Below, one piece after another: positions 1-7,270 of a stretch of DNA of 27,059 bases. Source of the stretch: an uncultured Flavobacteriales bacterium (lineage in GTDB: Bacteria; Bacteroidota; Bacteroidia; Flavobacteriales; Weeksellaceae); assembly GCA_937973555.1 (NCBI GenBank), contig CALJKL010000017.1, positions 1 to 27,059 of the forward strand, in the 5' to 3' direction. The notes beneath the pieces were generated by a model. It was not told the DNA's origin and did no database searches. It worked only from the letters and a program-made list of their open reading frames with translations. Both the position numbers and the translations under genes were made by a program. Position 1 is the first letter of the stretch. Each line of letters begins with the position of its first letter.

Positions 1-49
1 ATCTACACAGGCGAAGACACTCTTTCCCTACACGACGCTCTTCCGATCT
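1..49 (+). other. Illumina i5 adapter (technical sequence)
   Basis: Bases 1-8 match the end of the P5/i5 flow-cell oligo, 9-16 (AGGCGAAG) have the form of an 8-base i5 index, and 17-49 match the TruSeq read-1 primer ending in GCTCTTCCGATCT. This is library sequence and is not biological. Anything read across base 49 is artefactual. Confidence 0.98.
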
Positions 50-346
50 GGTTTCGGTCACGTGCAGTCCGGTGGAAACAGGTTCTGATTTTGCGGCCTG
101 GATCATTTTTTCCAGCCCGTCCGCATCAATCTTGTTATCGGTGTTTTTATTCATAGCGACATCCGTATCTCCAGCGATTACTTCGCTAAAGAGAGTTTTC
201 CCGGGTGTTACTTGGCATTGAACGTATGTCCCTTTAGCCGATAGGGTTCCCACTCTTTTAATTAGGTGTGGTAGGTGGCTGAGTCTCATGTCTTTGTCTG
301 CGGCGATCGCAGATAAAGAAAACAAAGCAATAATTAGATAACGCAT
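50..346 (-). CDS. Secreted protein of unknown function, N-terminal part only
   Basis: An open frame begins at an ATG at 346 and runs off the genuine sequence at base 50 (99 codons, no stop). A strong Shine-Dalgarno (AAGAGGAG) lies a few bases upstream of the ATG, which fixes the start. The first ~16 residues (MRYLIIALFSLSAIAA) form a typical short signal peptide, with cleavage likely after SAIAA before DKD. The mature part is hydrophilic and includes a stretch near residues 66-76 (NKNTDNKIDADG) that resembles an acidic, EF-hand-like loop, but one loop is weak evidence for calcium binding. It is divergent from the helicase fragment at 486. I do not recognise the family. The clear Shine-Dalgarno and higher G+C set it apart from the flavobacterial DNA after ~1690. 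Confidence 0.6.
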
Positions 347-485
347 AGACACTCCTCTTAAGAGCCCTTTAAACGCCAATTTGTTTTCCCCGTACACAGA
401 GGATCCCGACGAACCGCCGATACCGTTATCAGCTAAGTTCAAGTTTTTAGCTGAATATCTGGCACGGAACGGTCGATAAGATGGA

Positions 486-1688
486 ATGAGTCCGGGCTAC
501 TTTAACGCGGCAGTTCATGCTGCTGTGTTCTCATTCTTTCTATCGGTCGTCGCCCATGCACGCATTGATCTCAATCTTTGTTTAGACGGTTTTGCCGCAT
601 TGCTGCGCGAGGGCGGGAAGCCAAATTCATTCCGAGTGTTAATGCAGCCCCAGCATGCGGAGAAAAAACGTTTTTTGGAAAAGGCTCTTTACCCTGCTGT
701 CGGGTTACGTGCGACACACCAAGCTAAGGATGCTTTTCGTGAATTGCGGATACTCCCCGAAGGGAATGGCTTTGAGCTCGGGGGCTTTGGAGAGGGACAT
801 AATGTCCAGGTAGTCTGGGTAGAGGGGGCAACAAAAATTCATTTAGATACCACTACGGGAATGGCACGTATGTTGGTGCCCAAGGGTTTTGATTTTGAGG
901 TTTTGCCAGACAAGGGAGCAAGCCAAATCCGCAAGTGGTTAAGAGGACACCCGCTTCACCCCTTTATTCACGATCCGACAGAGCAAATTGAACGAGAGAG
1001 AATAGAAGTTGGCGAAGATAAACGCCATCTTAAACTCGTCCAAGAACAAGGGATACAAGCTGCCGCGGAAAGCGTCCTGGATGAACGGGAAAGTTTTATC
1101 TTCGTGGCTCCTACCGGCACGGGAAAAAGCGAAGTGATGATGACTGTTTTAGCGGATCAGATGAATAAGAACGCCGCCCTAGATAGGAGCAAGAATCCCG
1201 AGGATCGGAAAAAGGCTCGCCGACTGCAGATTGTAATGGCGGACAAAAATGATCTGGTCGATCAACTGTACGGCGATGCTACTAAATTAAATACGAACGA
1301 AGAATACACGGTCTATCGGTGGGGAGGAGTACTCGAAAAGGATGGGGAATCTGGCAAAAAAACCGATCCGCCTCCGGATCTTGCGGCGATTATTGAAGAG
1401 GCGGAGCAGGTGGGAAAGCAAGTTGTCCTAGTCACCACTATCCAGAGTCTCGTTCCTCGGATTAAAGAAGAAAAGGAGCTTTACCTGGCTGCATTAAAAG
1501 ACGTTTTGTCGACGGTTGCAATTGATGAAGCGCAACACGCAGGGGCTCCGGAAACGGCTCCCATTTTAATAGAGCTCACGGATCATAAAAAGGGCTCCAA
1601 GGCGTTTCTTTACGGGACAACTGCAACTCCCACTCACCGGGATGTGAAGCTGATATCAGAAGTATTTAAAGGAAATGCATTTTTATGA
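486..1688 (+). CDS. DEAD/DEAH-type superfamily 2 helicase, N-terminal fragment
   Basis: The frame encodes 400 residues. Walker A is APTGTGKSE with Lys214, motif II is IDEAQH (Asp347-His351), and motif III-like GTTATPTH follows near residues 376-383. This is the order of a superfamily 2 ATPase RecA domain 1 (type III restriction/DEAD-like). RecA domain 2 with motifs IV-VI is missing: the frame stops just after motif III at a TGA that lies at or beyond the join with flavobacterial DNA. The start is uncertain. With ATG 486 the first ~25 residues are hydrophobic and end in AHA, like a signal peptide, which is odd for a helicase, and no good ribosome-binding site precedes it. A later start is possible. 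About 200 N-terminal residues before Walker A are unassigned. Base composition matches the upstream fragment and not the genes after it. Confidence 0.6.
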   Translation: MSPGYFNAAVHAAVFSFFLSVVAHARIDLNLCLDGFAALLREGGKPNSFRVLMQPQHAEKKRFLEKALYPAVGLRATHQAKDAFRELRILPEGNGFELGGFGEGHNVQVVWVEGATKIHLDTTTGMARMLVPKGFDFEVLPDKGASQIRKWLRGHPLHPFIHDPTEQIERERIEVGEDKRHLKLVQEQGIQAAAESVLDERESFIFVAPTGTGKSEVMMTVLADQMNKNAALDRSKNPEDRKKARRLQIVMADKNDLVDQLYGDATKLNTNEEYTVYRWGGVLEKDGESGKKTDPPPDLAAIIEEAEQVGKQVVLVTTIQSLVPRIKEEKELYLAALKDVLSTVAIDEAQHAGAPETAPILIELTDHKKGSKAFLYGTTATPTHRDVKLISEVFKGNAFL

Positions 1689-1700
1689 AAAATGAATATT
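1670..1700. other. Probable chimeric join between two genomes
   Basis: G+C-rich helicase-coding sequence changes here to AT-rich sequence that continues into the 3' flank of pruA. The helicase frame is cut after motif III. No transposase, terminal repeat or adapter marks the join. An assembly chimera is the simplest explanation given the untrimmed adapters. The exact base cannot be placed. Confidence 0.6.
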
Positions 1701-1728
1701 GCTTCACAAAAAATTTCTAAACTAACTG

Positions 1729-3357
1729 TTACTCTCCTAAAAAAGGATACCTGTAATCAGTTGGAGGTACAAACGTTTCCTTAATAGTTCTTGGAGAAAC
1801 CCAACGCAACAGATTGATCATCGCTCCTGCTTTATCGTTTGTTCCAGATCCTCTGGCACCTCCGAATGGTTGCTGACCAACAACTGCACCTGTTGGTTTA
1901 TCGTTGATGTAGAAGTTTCCTGCTGCATTTTCCAATGTTTTAGTTGCCTCATTGATGGCGTATCTGTCTTGTGCAAAAACAGCTCCTGTCAACGCATAAG
2001 GTGAGGTTTCGTCTACCAGTTGTAATGTTTTTTTCCAATCTTTGTCTTCATAAACATAAAGCGTAAGAATAGGGCCAAAGATTTCTTCTTCCATACTTTC
2101 GTAATGTGGGTTGGTAGTTTCAATTACTGTAGGATGTACAAACCATCCTTTTTTATCGTCACAAGTACCACCAAAGATTACTTTGGCTTCTTTAGATTTA
2201 TTGGCTCTGTCTATATAGCCTTTGCATTTGTCAAAAGAAACTTTATCTATTACAGCATTCACAAAATTTGATGGATCTTCTGGCGAACCTATTTTAATAT
2301 CTGCCAATTGTTCCCCCATAATTTCCTTTACCTCTTTCCAGATAGATTTTGGAATATATGCTCTAGAAGCTGCAGAACATTTCTGACCTTGATATTCAAA
2401 AGCACCTCTTACCAAAGCGGTGGCCACCTGAGAAGCAATGGCTGAAGGATGGGCTATCACAAAATCTTTACCACCTGTTTCTCCTACAATTCTAGGATAC
2501 GTTTTGTATTTATGAATGTTTTCACCAATCTGCTTCCAAAGACTCTGGAAAACTTTAGTAGAGCCTGTGAAATGGATTCCAGAGAAATCTGGGTGTTCTA
2601 AAATTTGTTTTGATGTTTCTGCACCATCTGCAAAAACCATATTGATTACGCCTTTTGGTAAACCAGCTTCAGTAAGGACATCCATGATGATTTTTGCTGA
2701 ATAAATTTGCTTGTCAGATGGTTTCCATACTACTACATTTCCCATCAAAGCCATGGAGGTAGGTAGGTTTAGGGAAATAGCTGTAAAGTTGAATGGTGTA
2801 ATGGCATAGGTGAATCCTTCTAGTGGTCTGTATTCTGCACGGTTCCAAATTCCTGTATCGGAAATGGGTTGTTCAGAATAAAGTTCAGTCATAAACTGAA
2901 CATTAAAACGCAAAAAGTCTATGGCTTCACAAGCGCTATCTATTTCTGCTTGAAAAACATTTTTAGACTGACCAATCATGGTAGTCGCATTTATTTTGTC
3001 ACGATAAGGGCCTGCCAATAAATCAGCAGCCTTTAGGAATATTGAAGCACGCTGTTCCCATGGTAAATTAGCCCACTCTGATCTTGCTTTCAAACAAGAA
3101 TTAATGGCATCTTCTACATGTTTTTTGTTTCCTTTATGGTAAACGCCAAGTGTATGCTTATGGTCTTGTGGGGAATGAAGTGAAACTTTTTCGTTGGTTT
3201 TTACTTCTTTTCCATCAATAATCATTGGGATTTCTACTTTTTCTTTCCACATTTTTTTATAGGTGGCAAGCAAAGATTTAATTTCATTAGAACCAGGTGC
3301 ATAACTTCTTACCGGTTCGTTTTTTGGTGAAGGTGTTTTAGAAATTGCTAATGACAT
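1729..3357 (-). CDS. pruA: L-glutamate gamma-semialdehyde dehydrogenase
   Basis: This is a 542-residue NAD-dependent aldehyde dehydrogenase that oxidises glutamate-5-semialdehyde (from pyrroline-5-carboxylate) to glutamate, the second step of cytoplasmic proline catabolism. The catalytic glutamate is in VGETGGKD (Glu293) and the nucleophilic cysteine in GQKCSAASR (Cys327). The 34-residue spacing equals that of the ALDH4A1/PutA type. The Rossmann-fold segments ITPFNF and FTGST are present, as is the C-terminal PFGGARGSGTNDKAG, which is typical of the stand-alone pyrroline-5-carboxylate dehydrogenase family. Length is normal for the monofunctional enzyme. A good TTTG/TAnnTTTG promoter lies at 3393-3423. 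It is transcribed away from pdhB and no proline dehydrogenase is adjacent. The gene is complete and ends about 40 bp from the suspected chimeric join. Confidence 0.95.
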   Translation of the reverse strand: MSLAISKTPSPKNEPVRSYAPGSNEIKSLLATYKKMWKEKVEIPMIIDGKEVKTNEKVSLHSPQDHKHTLGVYHKGNKKHVEDAINSCLKARSEWANLPWEQRASIFLKAADLLAGPYRDKINATTMIGQSKNVFQAEIDSACEAIDFLRFNVQFMTELYSEQPISDTGIWNRAEYRPLEGFTYAITPFNFTAISLNLPTSMALMGNVVVWKPSDKQIYSAKIIMDVLTEAGLPKGVINMVFADGAETSKQILEHPDFSGIHFTGSTKVFQSLWKQIGENIHKYKTYPRIVGETGGKDFVIAHPSAIASQVATALVRGAFEYQGQKCSAASRAYIPKSIWKEVKEIMGEQLADIKIGSPEDPSNFVNAVIDKVSFDKCKGYIDRANKSKEAKVIFGGTCDDKKGWFVHPTVIETTNPHYESMEEEIFGPILTLYVYEDKDWKKTLQLVDETSPYALTGAVFAQDRYAINEATKTLENAAGNFYINDKPTGAVVGQQPFGGARGSGTNDKAGAMINLLRWVSPRTIKETFVPPTDYRYPFLGE

Positions 3358-3392
3358 ATTCTATTAGGTTTAAAGTTCGATATTTAATCTAG

Positions 3393-3423
3393 CAAAACTA
3401 CAACTTAAAGCAGAAGTAAACAA
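3393..3423 (-). promoter_or_regulatory. Flavobacterial promoter of pruA
   Basis: On the minus strand TTG (3423-3421) is followed after 20 bp by TAGTTTTG (3400-3393), which fits the Bacteroidota consensus TTG-N17-23-TAnnTTTG. The predicted start near 3386 gives a leader of about 30 nt before the ATG at 3357. Confidence 0.6.
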
Positions 3424-3549
3424 ATTTGTATGAATTTGTAAAAATTAAAAAATGATCTATTGCCAACAGTAAACAAACTCAATGAGAATTATCATGAAAT
3501 TCATAAAACTGAAAATAACAATTAATATATAATATTCTAATATTATTTG

Positions 3550-3557
3550 TAAATTTG
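3550..3557 (+). promoter_or_regulatory. -7 box TAAATTTG upstream of the E1 beta gene
   Basis: TAAATTTG matches TAnnTTTG and lies 23 bp before the ATG at 3581. I see no TTG at the expected -33 spacing, so the promoter is inferred from the -7 box alone. The surrounding 3424-3580 is AT-rich and has no gene. Confidence 0.45.
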
Positions 3558-3580
3558 CATCTCAATAAATTAATCTAGGG

Positions 3581-4564
3581 ATGAAAGAAGTACAATTTCG
3601 TGAGGCTATTTGTGAAGCCATGAGCGAAGAAATGCGTAAAGATGAGTCTATCTATCTTATTGGTGAAGAAGTAGCAGAGTACAATGGTGCTTATAAAGCG
3701 TCAAAAGGAATGTTGGCAGAATTTGGTGCTAAAAGAGTAATAGATGCTCCTATCGCAGAATTGGGTTTTGCGGGGATTTCTATTGGTGCTGCCATGAACG
3801 GTAACAGACCGATTGTGGAATTCATGACCTTTAACTTCTCTATGGTGGCGATAGACCAAATTATTTCTAATGCTGCCAAAATGTATCAAATGAGTGGTGG
3901 ACAATGGAATGTGCCAATCGTTTTCCGAGGACCTACAGCGTCTGCAGGGCAATTGGGTGCTACACACTCTCAGGCTTTTGAAAGTTGGTATGCCAACTGT
4001 CCGGGGCTTAAGGTAATTGTTCCTTCTAATCCGTATGATGCAAAAGGACTTTTGAAGTCTGCCATCAGAGATAATGATCCTGTGATCTTCATGGAGTCTG
4101 AACAAATGTATGGTGATAAAATGGAAATTCCTGAAGAAGAATATTATATCCCAATAGGGAAAGCTGATATCAAAAAAGAAGGTAAGGATGTTACGTTGGT
4201 TTCTTTCGGTAAAATCTTGAAACTGGCTATGCAGGCAGCTGCAGATTTAGAAAAAGAAGGCATCTCAGTAGAAGTAATAGATCTTAGAACCATTCGTCCT
4301 TTGGATTATGAAACGATATTGGCTTCTGTAAAGAAAACGAATAGGTTGGTTATTTTAGAGGAAGCTTGGCCATTTGGTTCTGTTTCTTCAGAAATTACTT
4401 ATATGGTTCAGCAAAAAGCATTCGATTATTTGGATGCGCCTATCAAGAGAATTACTACACCAGATGCACCTGCTCCTTATTCAGCAGCGTTATTTGCAGA
4501 GTGGTTCCCTAAATTGGAAAAAGTAAAAGAAGAGATTAAAAACGCTATGTACGTTAAATCTTAA
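3581..4564 (+). CDS. pdhB: Pyruvate dehydrogenase E1 component, beta subunit
   Basis: This 327-residue transketolase-like protein is the beta subunit of the thiamine-diphosphate-dependent alpha2beta2 E1 decarboxylase, which feeds acetyl groups to the lipoyl E2 subunit of the pyruvate dehydrogenase complex. IAELGFAGISIGAAMNG near residues 58-74 carries the conserved glutamate (Glu60) that contacts the aminopyrimidine ring of the cofactor. The pyrimidine-binding domain is followed by the C-terminal transketolase domain (SFGKILKLAMQAA, VIDLRTIRPLD, near residues 208-245). The length is usual for the family. No alpha-subunit gene is adjacent, as in many Flavobacteriia. A strong terminator follows. 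A branched-chain 2-oxoacid dehydrogenase beta subunit is the main alternative, but the close fit to the PdhB pattern favours pyruvate. Confidence 0.9.
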   Translation: MKEVQFREAICEAMSEEMRKDESIYLIGEEVAEYNGAYKASKGMLAEFGAKRVIDAPIAELGFAGISIGAAMNGNRPIVEFMTFNFSMVAIDQIISNAAKMYQMSGGQWNVPIVFRGPTASAGQLGATHSQAFESWYANCPGLKVIVPSNPYDAKGLLKSAIRDNDPVIFMESEQMYGDKMEIPEEEYYIPIGKADIKKEGKDVTLVSFGKILKLAMQAAADLEKEGISVEVIDLRTIRPLDYETILASVKKTNRLVILEEAWPFGSVSSEITYMVQQKAFDYLDAPIKRITTPDAPAPYSAALFAEWFPKLEKVKEEIKNAMYVKS

Positions 4565-4583
4565 GAAATTTTATAAAAGTACT

Positions 4584-4614
4584 AAAGACGCAAATTATAT
4601 TGCGTCTTTTTTTG
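4584..4614 (+). terminator. Intrinsic terminator after pdhB
   Basis: A perfect 10-bp stem AAAGACGCAA (4584-4593)/TTGCGTCTTT (4600-4609) with a 6-nt loop is followed by a T tract. Confidence 0.9.
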
Positions 4615-4665
4615 TTTTTCAATGAATTTATTTTTTAAGATGATATTAAATCTTTAAAATTAAAT

Positions 4666-4673
4666 TAAATTTG
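4666..4673 (+). promoter_or_regulatory. -7 box TAAATTTG upstream of kup
   Basis: TAAATTTG matches TAnnTTTG and lies 17 bp before the kup ATG. No clear -33 TTG is present. The same element at a similar distance recurs before pdhB and the Fur-family gene, which supports it as the local promoter style. Confidence 0.45.
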
Positions 4674-4690
4674 CATTTAAAATTTTTACA

Positions 4691-6691
4691 ATGTCAGATG
4701 TTTTAGCGGGTGGTCATCATTTTGACACCAAGAAATTGACTTTCATAGGAGTATTGGTATCTTTAGGTATTGTATTTGGAGATATTGGTACATCGCCGCT
4801 CTATGTAATGAGCGCTATCATCAAATCTGGTAAAGAAGCCAAAATGATTTCCGAAGAATATATAGAAGGAGCTCTTTCTTGTATCATTTGGACTCTTACA
4901 CTTCAAACCACCATTAAATATGTGCTTATTTCCTTAAGAGCAGACAATAAAGGAGAGGGCGGAATTTTAGCATTGTTTTCTTTAGTGAAAAAAATGAAAG
5001 CCAAATGGCTTTATGTGGTTGCAATTATTGGAGCTTCTGCGCTGATTGCAGATGGAGTTATAACACCTTCTCTTACGGTAATGGCATCTATTGAAGGATT
5101 AAAACAGATAGATGGTCTGGAAATGGGCTTGACGCCAATATTGATGATAACCACTCTTATTCTGGTTGTGATTTTTGTGGTGCAACAGTTTGGTACAAGT
5201 TTCATAGGTAAATTTTTCGGACCGGTAATGGTAATCTGGTTTTTATTTTTGGGAGGATTTGGATTTGTCAATCTATTGGCCCATCCTATTATTCTAAAAT
5301 CATTCAATCCTTATTTTGCGTATAAATTGATTGTAAATTCTCCTAATGCCATTTGGATTTTAGGTGCTGTTTTTCTATGTACTACTGGAGCGGAGGCTTT
5401 ATATTCGGATTTGGGACATTGCGGTGCTAAAAACATCAGGGTAAGTTGGGTTTTTGTAAAAGCAATGCTTATTCTTAATTATTTAGGTCAAGGAGCCTGG
5501 TTATTAGAAAATTATGGAATGGTTTTTACAGGAACCAATCCTTTCTTTGGTATGCTTCCGCCATATTTAATAATCCCTGCCGTTATTTTAGCTACAGCTG
5601 CGGCTATTATTGCGTCTCAGGCATTGATTACTGGTTCATTCACTATATTTTCAGAAGCTATGTCGCTTAATTTTTGGCCATTTCAGCAGATACAGTATCC
5701 ATCTGGTTTGAAAGGTCAGATGTATATTCCGAGAATCAACTGGGGAATCTTGATTATGTGTATTGTAGTCGTTTTCTATTTCAAAGAATCGGTGCATATG
5801 GAAGCAGCTTATGGGCTTTCTATTACGGTTACTATGCTTATGACTACCATTTTGGTTATCTTTTGGTTATGGAGAAATAGGGTGAATAAATTCTTGATTG
5901 TCATTTTTGGAATGGTTTATTTCGCTATAGAATTAGGCTTTTTCAGTGCCAACATCATCAAGTTTTTAGAAGGAGGTTGGATTACGGTTGTTTTAGGAGG
6001 TTTTGTGGCCATCTGTATGTATGCTTGGTATAACGGAAGAATGATTAAACAAAGTTTTATCAAATTTGTAAAACTGAAAGATTACGTTTCTACCATTAAA
6101 GACATAAAATTAGATGAGTCTATTCCTAAATATGCTACCAATTTGGCATTCTTGAGCAGAGCCAAAAAAGAAGACGAAGTAGAATCTAAAATCATTTATT
6201 CTATCATGCGTTCTCAGCCGAAAAGGGCAGACCATTATTTTATCTTAAATATCATTAACCAAGAAGATCCGTTTACCTATAAATATTCTATTGATGAAGT
6301 ATTGCCAGGAACGGTCTACAAAATCAATTTCTTACTTGGATTTAAAATAGACAGAAAAATAAATGACTATTTCAATCAGGTTTTGGCAGATATGATGAAG
6401 GAAGGCATTATTCCGGACAGAAGTAGTCATCCATCTTTGAGAAGCCATAATATTCCACCAGATTTGAAATACGTTATCATAGACAATGTATATATTAATG
6501 ATTTCTTGTTGAACATTAAAGAAAAAATTGTTTTAAATATCTATAATTTCGTAAAATATATTGGAAGTAGTGATTTCAAAGCATACGGATTGGCACCACA
6601 CAATGTTTTGGTAGAATCTGTGCCATTGATTCATAATCCTATTCGTGAGCAGAAAATAATTTTGGAAGAATTCAAAAGAAGTGATTCATAA
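4691..6691 (+). CDS. kup: KUP-family potassium uptake transporter
   Basis: This 666-residue inner-membrane protein imports K+ with protons. The signature GDIGTSPLY is at residues 30-38, in the first transmembrane segment. About 12 hydrophobic segments follow up to roughly residue 450, including the conserved stretches DGVITPSLTVMASIEG, GTTGAEALYSDLGH-like (TTGAEALYSDLGHCG) and LLENYGMVFTGTNPFF. The C-terminal ~200 residues are a hydrophilic cytoplasmic domain (with SRAKKEDEVESKIIYSI), as usual for the family. Length is normal. The gene is monocistronic, between its own -7 box and a strong terminator. No nucleotide-binding riboswitch of the ydaO/kup type is visible, since only ~80 bp separate it from the previous terminator. 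Confidence 0.93.
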   Translation: MSDVLAGGHHFDTKKLTFIGVLVSLGIVFGDIGTSPLYVMSAIIKSGKEAKMISEEYIEGALSCIIWTLTLQTTIKYVLISLRADNKGEGGILALFSLVKKMKAKWLYVVAIIGASALIADGVITPSLTVMASIEGLKQIDGLEMGLTPILMITTLILVVIFVVQQFGTSFIGKFFGPVMVIWFLFLGGFGFVNLLAHPIILKSFNPYFAYKLIVNSPNAIWILGAVFLCTTGAEALYSDLGHCGAKNIRVSWVFVKAMLILNYLGQGAWLLENYGMVFTGTNPFFGMLPPYLIIPAVILATAAAIIASQALITGSFTIFSEAMSLNFWPFQQIQYPSGLKGQMYIPRINWGILIMCIVVVFYFKESVHMEAAYGLSITVTMLMTTILVIFWLWRNRVNKFLIVIFGMVYFAIELGFFSANIIKFLEGGWITVVLGGFVAICMYAWYNGRMIKQSFIKFVKLKDYVSTIKDIKLDESIPKYATNLAFLSRAKKEDEVESKIIYSIMRSQPKRADHYFILNIINQEDPFTYKYSIDEVLPGTVYKINFLLGFKIDRKINDYFNQVLADMMKEGIIPDRSSHPSLRSHNIPPDLKYVIIDNVYINDFLLNIKEKIVLNIYNFVKYIGSSDFKAYGLAPHNVLVESVPLIHNPIREQKIILEEFKRSDS

Positions 6692-6697
6692 TATTTT

Positions 6698-6727
6698 AAA
6701 ACCTCAATTTTTTGAGGTTTTTTTGAT
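6698..6727 (+). terminator. Intrinsic terminator after kup
   Basis: A stem AAAACCTCAA (6698-6707)/TTGAGGTTTT (6712-6721) with a TTTT loop is followed by T residues. It starts 7 bp after the stop codon. Confidence 0.88.
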
Positions 6728-6772
6728 TATTTCCTGCAAACAGAAAAAATACTTAATTTCGTAAATTATTAA

Positions 6773-6780
6773 TAAATTTG
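6773..6780 (+). promoter_or_regulatory. -7 box TAAATTTG upstream of the Fur-family gene
   Basis: TAAATTTG matches TAnnTTTG, 16 bp before the ATG at 6797. No good TTG lies at -33. Confidence 0.42.
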
Positions 6781-6796
6781 TCTCTCAAATATAACA

Positions 6797-7270
6797 ATGA
6801 ACGCTACCCAAAAAGAAAAAAACATAGGAGTTATAAAAGATGTTCTGAAGCAGTACCTGCTAGATAAATCTTATAGAAATACCCCTGAAAGATATGCTAT
6901 TCTTGAAGAGATATACAATATGGATCATCATTTCAATGTAGATGATCTTTATCTCATTATGCTCAACAAAAAATACCATGTCAGCAAGGCGACAATTTAT
7001 AACACCATTGAAATTTTTTTGGATGCAGGCTTAATTCGTAAACATCAGTTCGGCGAAAAAACCCTTTCATCATCTTCTTATGAAAAGTCTTATTTTGACA
7101 AGCAGCATGATCATTTGGTGATTTACAAACAAGATTCTGATAAAGAAATAGAAGAAATTATAGAGTTTTGTGATCCAAGGATTCAAGGCATAAAGCAGTC
7201 TATTGAAGAGGCTTTTGGCGTGAAAATTGACACTCATTCATTGTATTTTTACGGCCACAAAAAAAAGTAA
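6797..7270 (+). CDS. Fur-family transcriptional regulator
   Basis: This is a 157-residue cytoplasmic metal- or peroxide-responsive repressor. The N-terminal winged helix (residues ~25-85) contains RNTPERYAILEEIY and the recognition-helix segment HVSKATIYNTIEIFLDAGLI. The dimerisation domain contains DKQHDHLVIYK, the usual HDHL metal-ligand segment, and ends with IDTHSLYFYGHK, matching the typical family C-terminus. No CxxC structural zinc pair is visible: the usual position reads IYKQDSDKEIEEIIEFCDP. This lack makes a choice between Fur, Zur and PerR unsafe. Its stop codon overlaps the next ATG by one base (TAATG), so it is probably co-translated with the OstA-like gene. A link between metal sensing and the envelope gene is an inference from this overlap only. 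Confidence 0.85.
   Translation: MNATQKEKNIGVIKDVLKQYLLDKSYRNTPERYAILEEIYNMDHHFNVDDLYLIMLNKKYHVSKATIYNTIEIFLDAGLIRKHQFGEKTLSSSSYEKSYFDKQHDHLVIYKQDSDKEIEEIIEFCDPRIQGIKQSIEEAFGVKIDTHSLYFYGHKKK

Noticed and set aside
4564..4690. ydaO/kup-type c-di-AMP riboswitch before kup
   Set aside because: Only ~80 bp separate the pdhB terminator from the kup start, too short for the riboswitch, and its conserved core is not visible.
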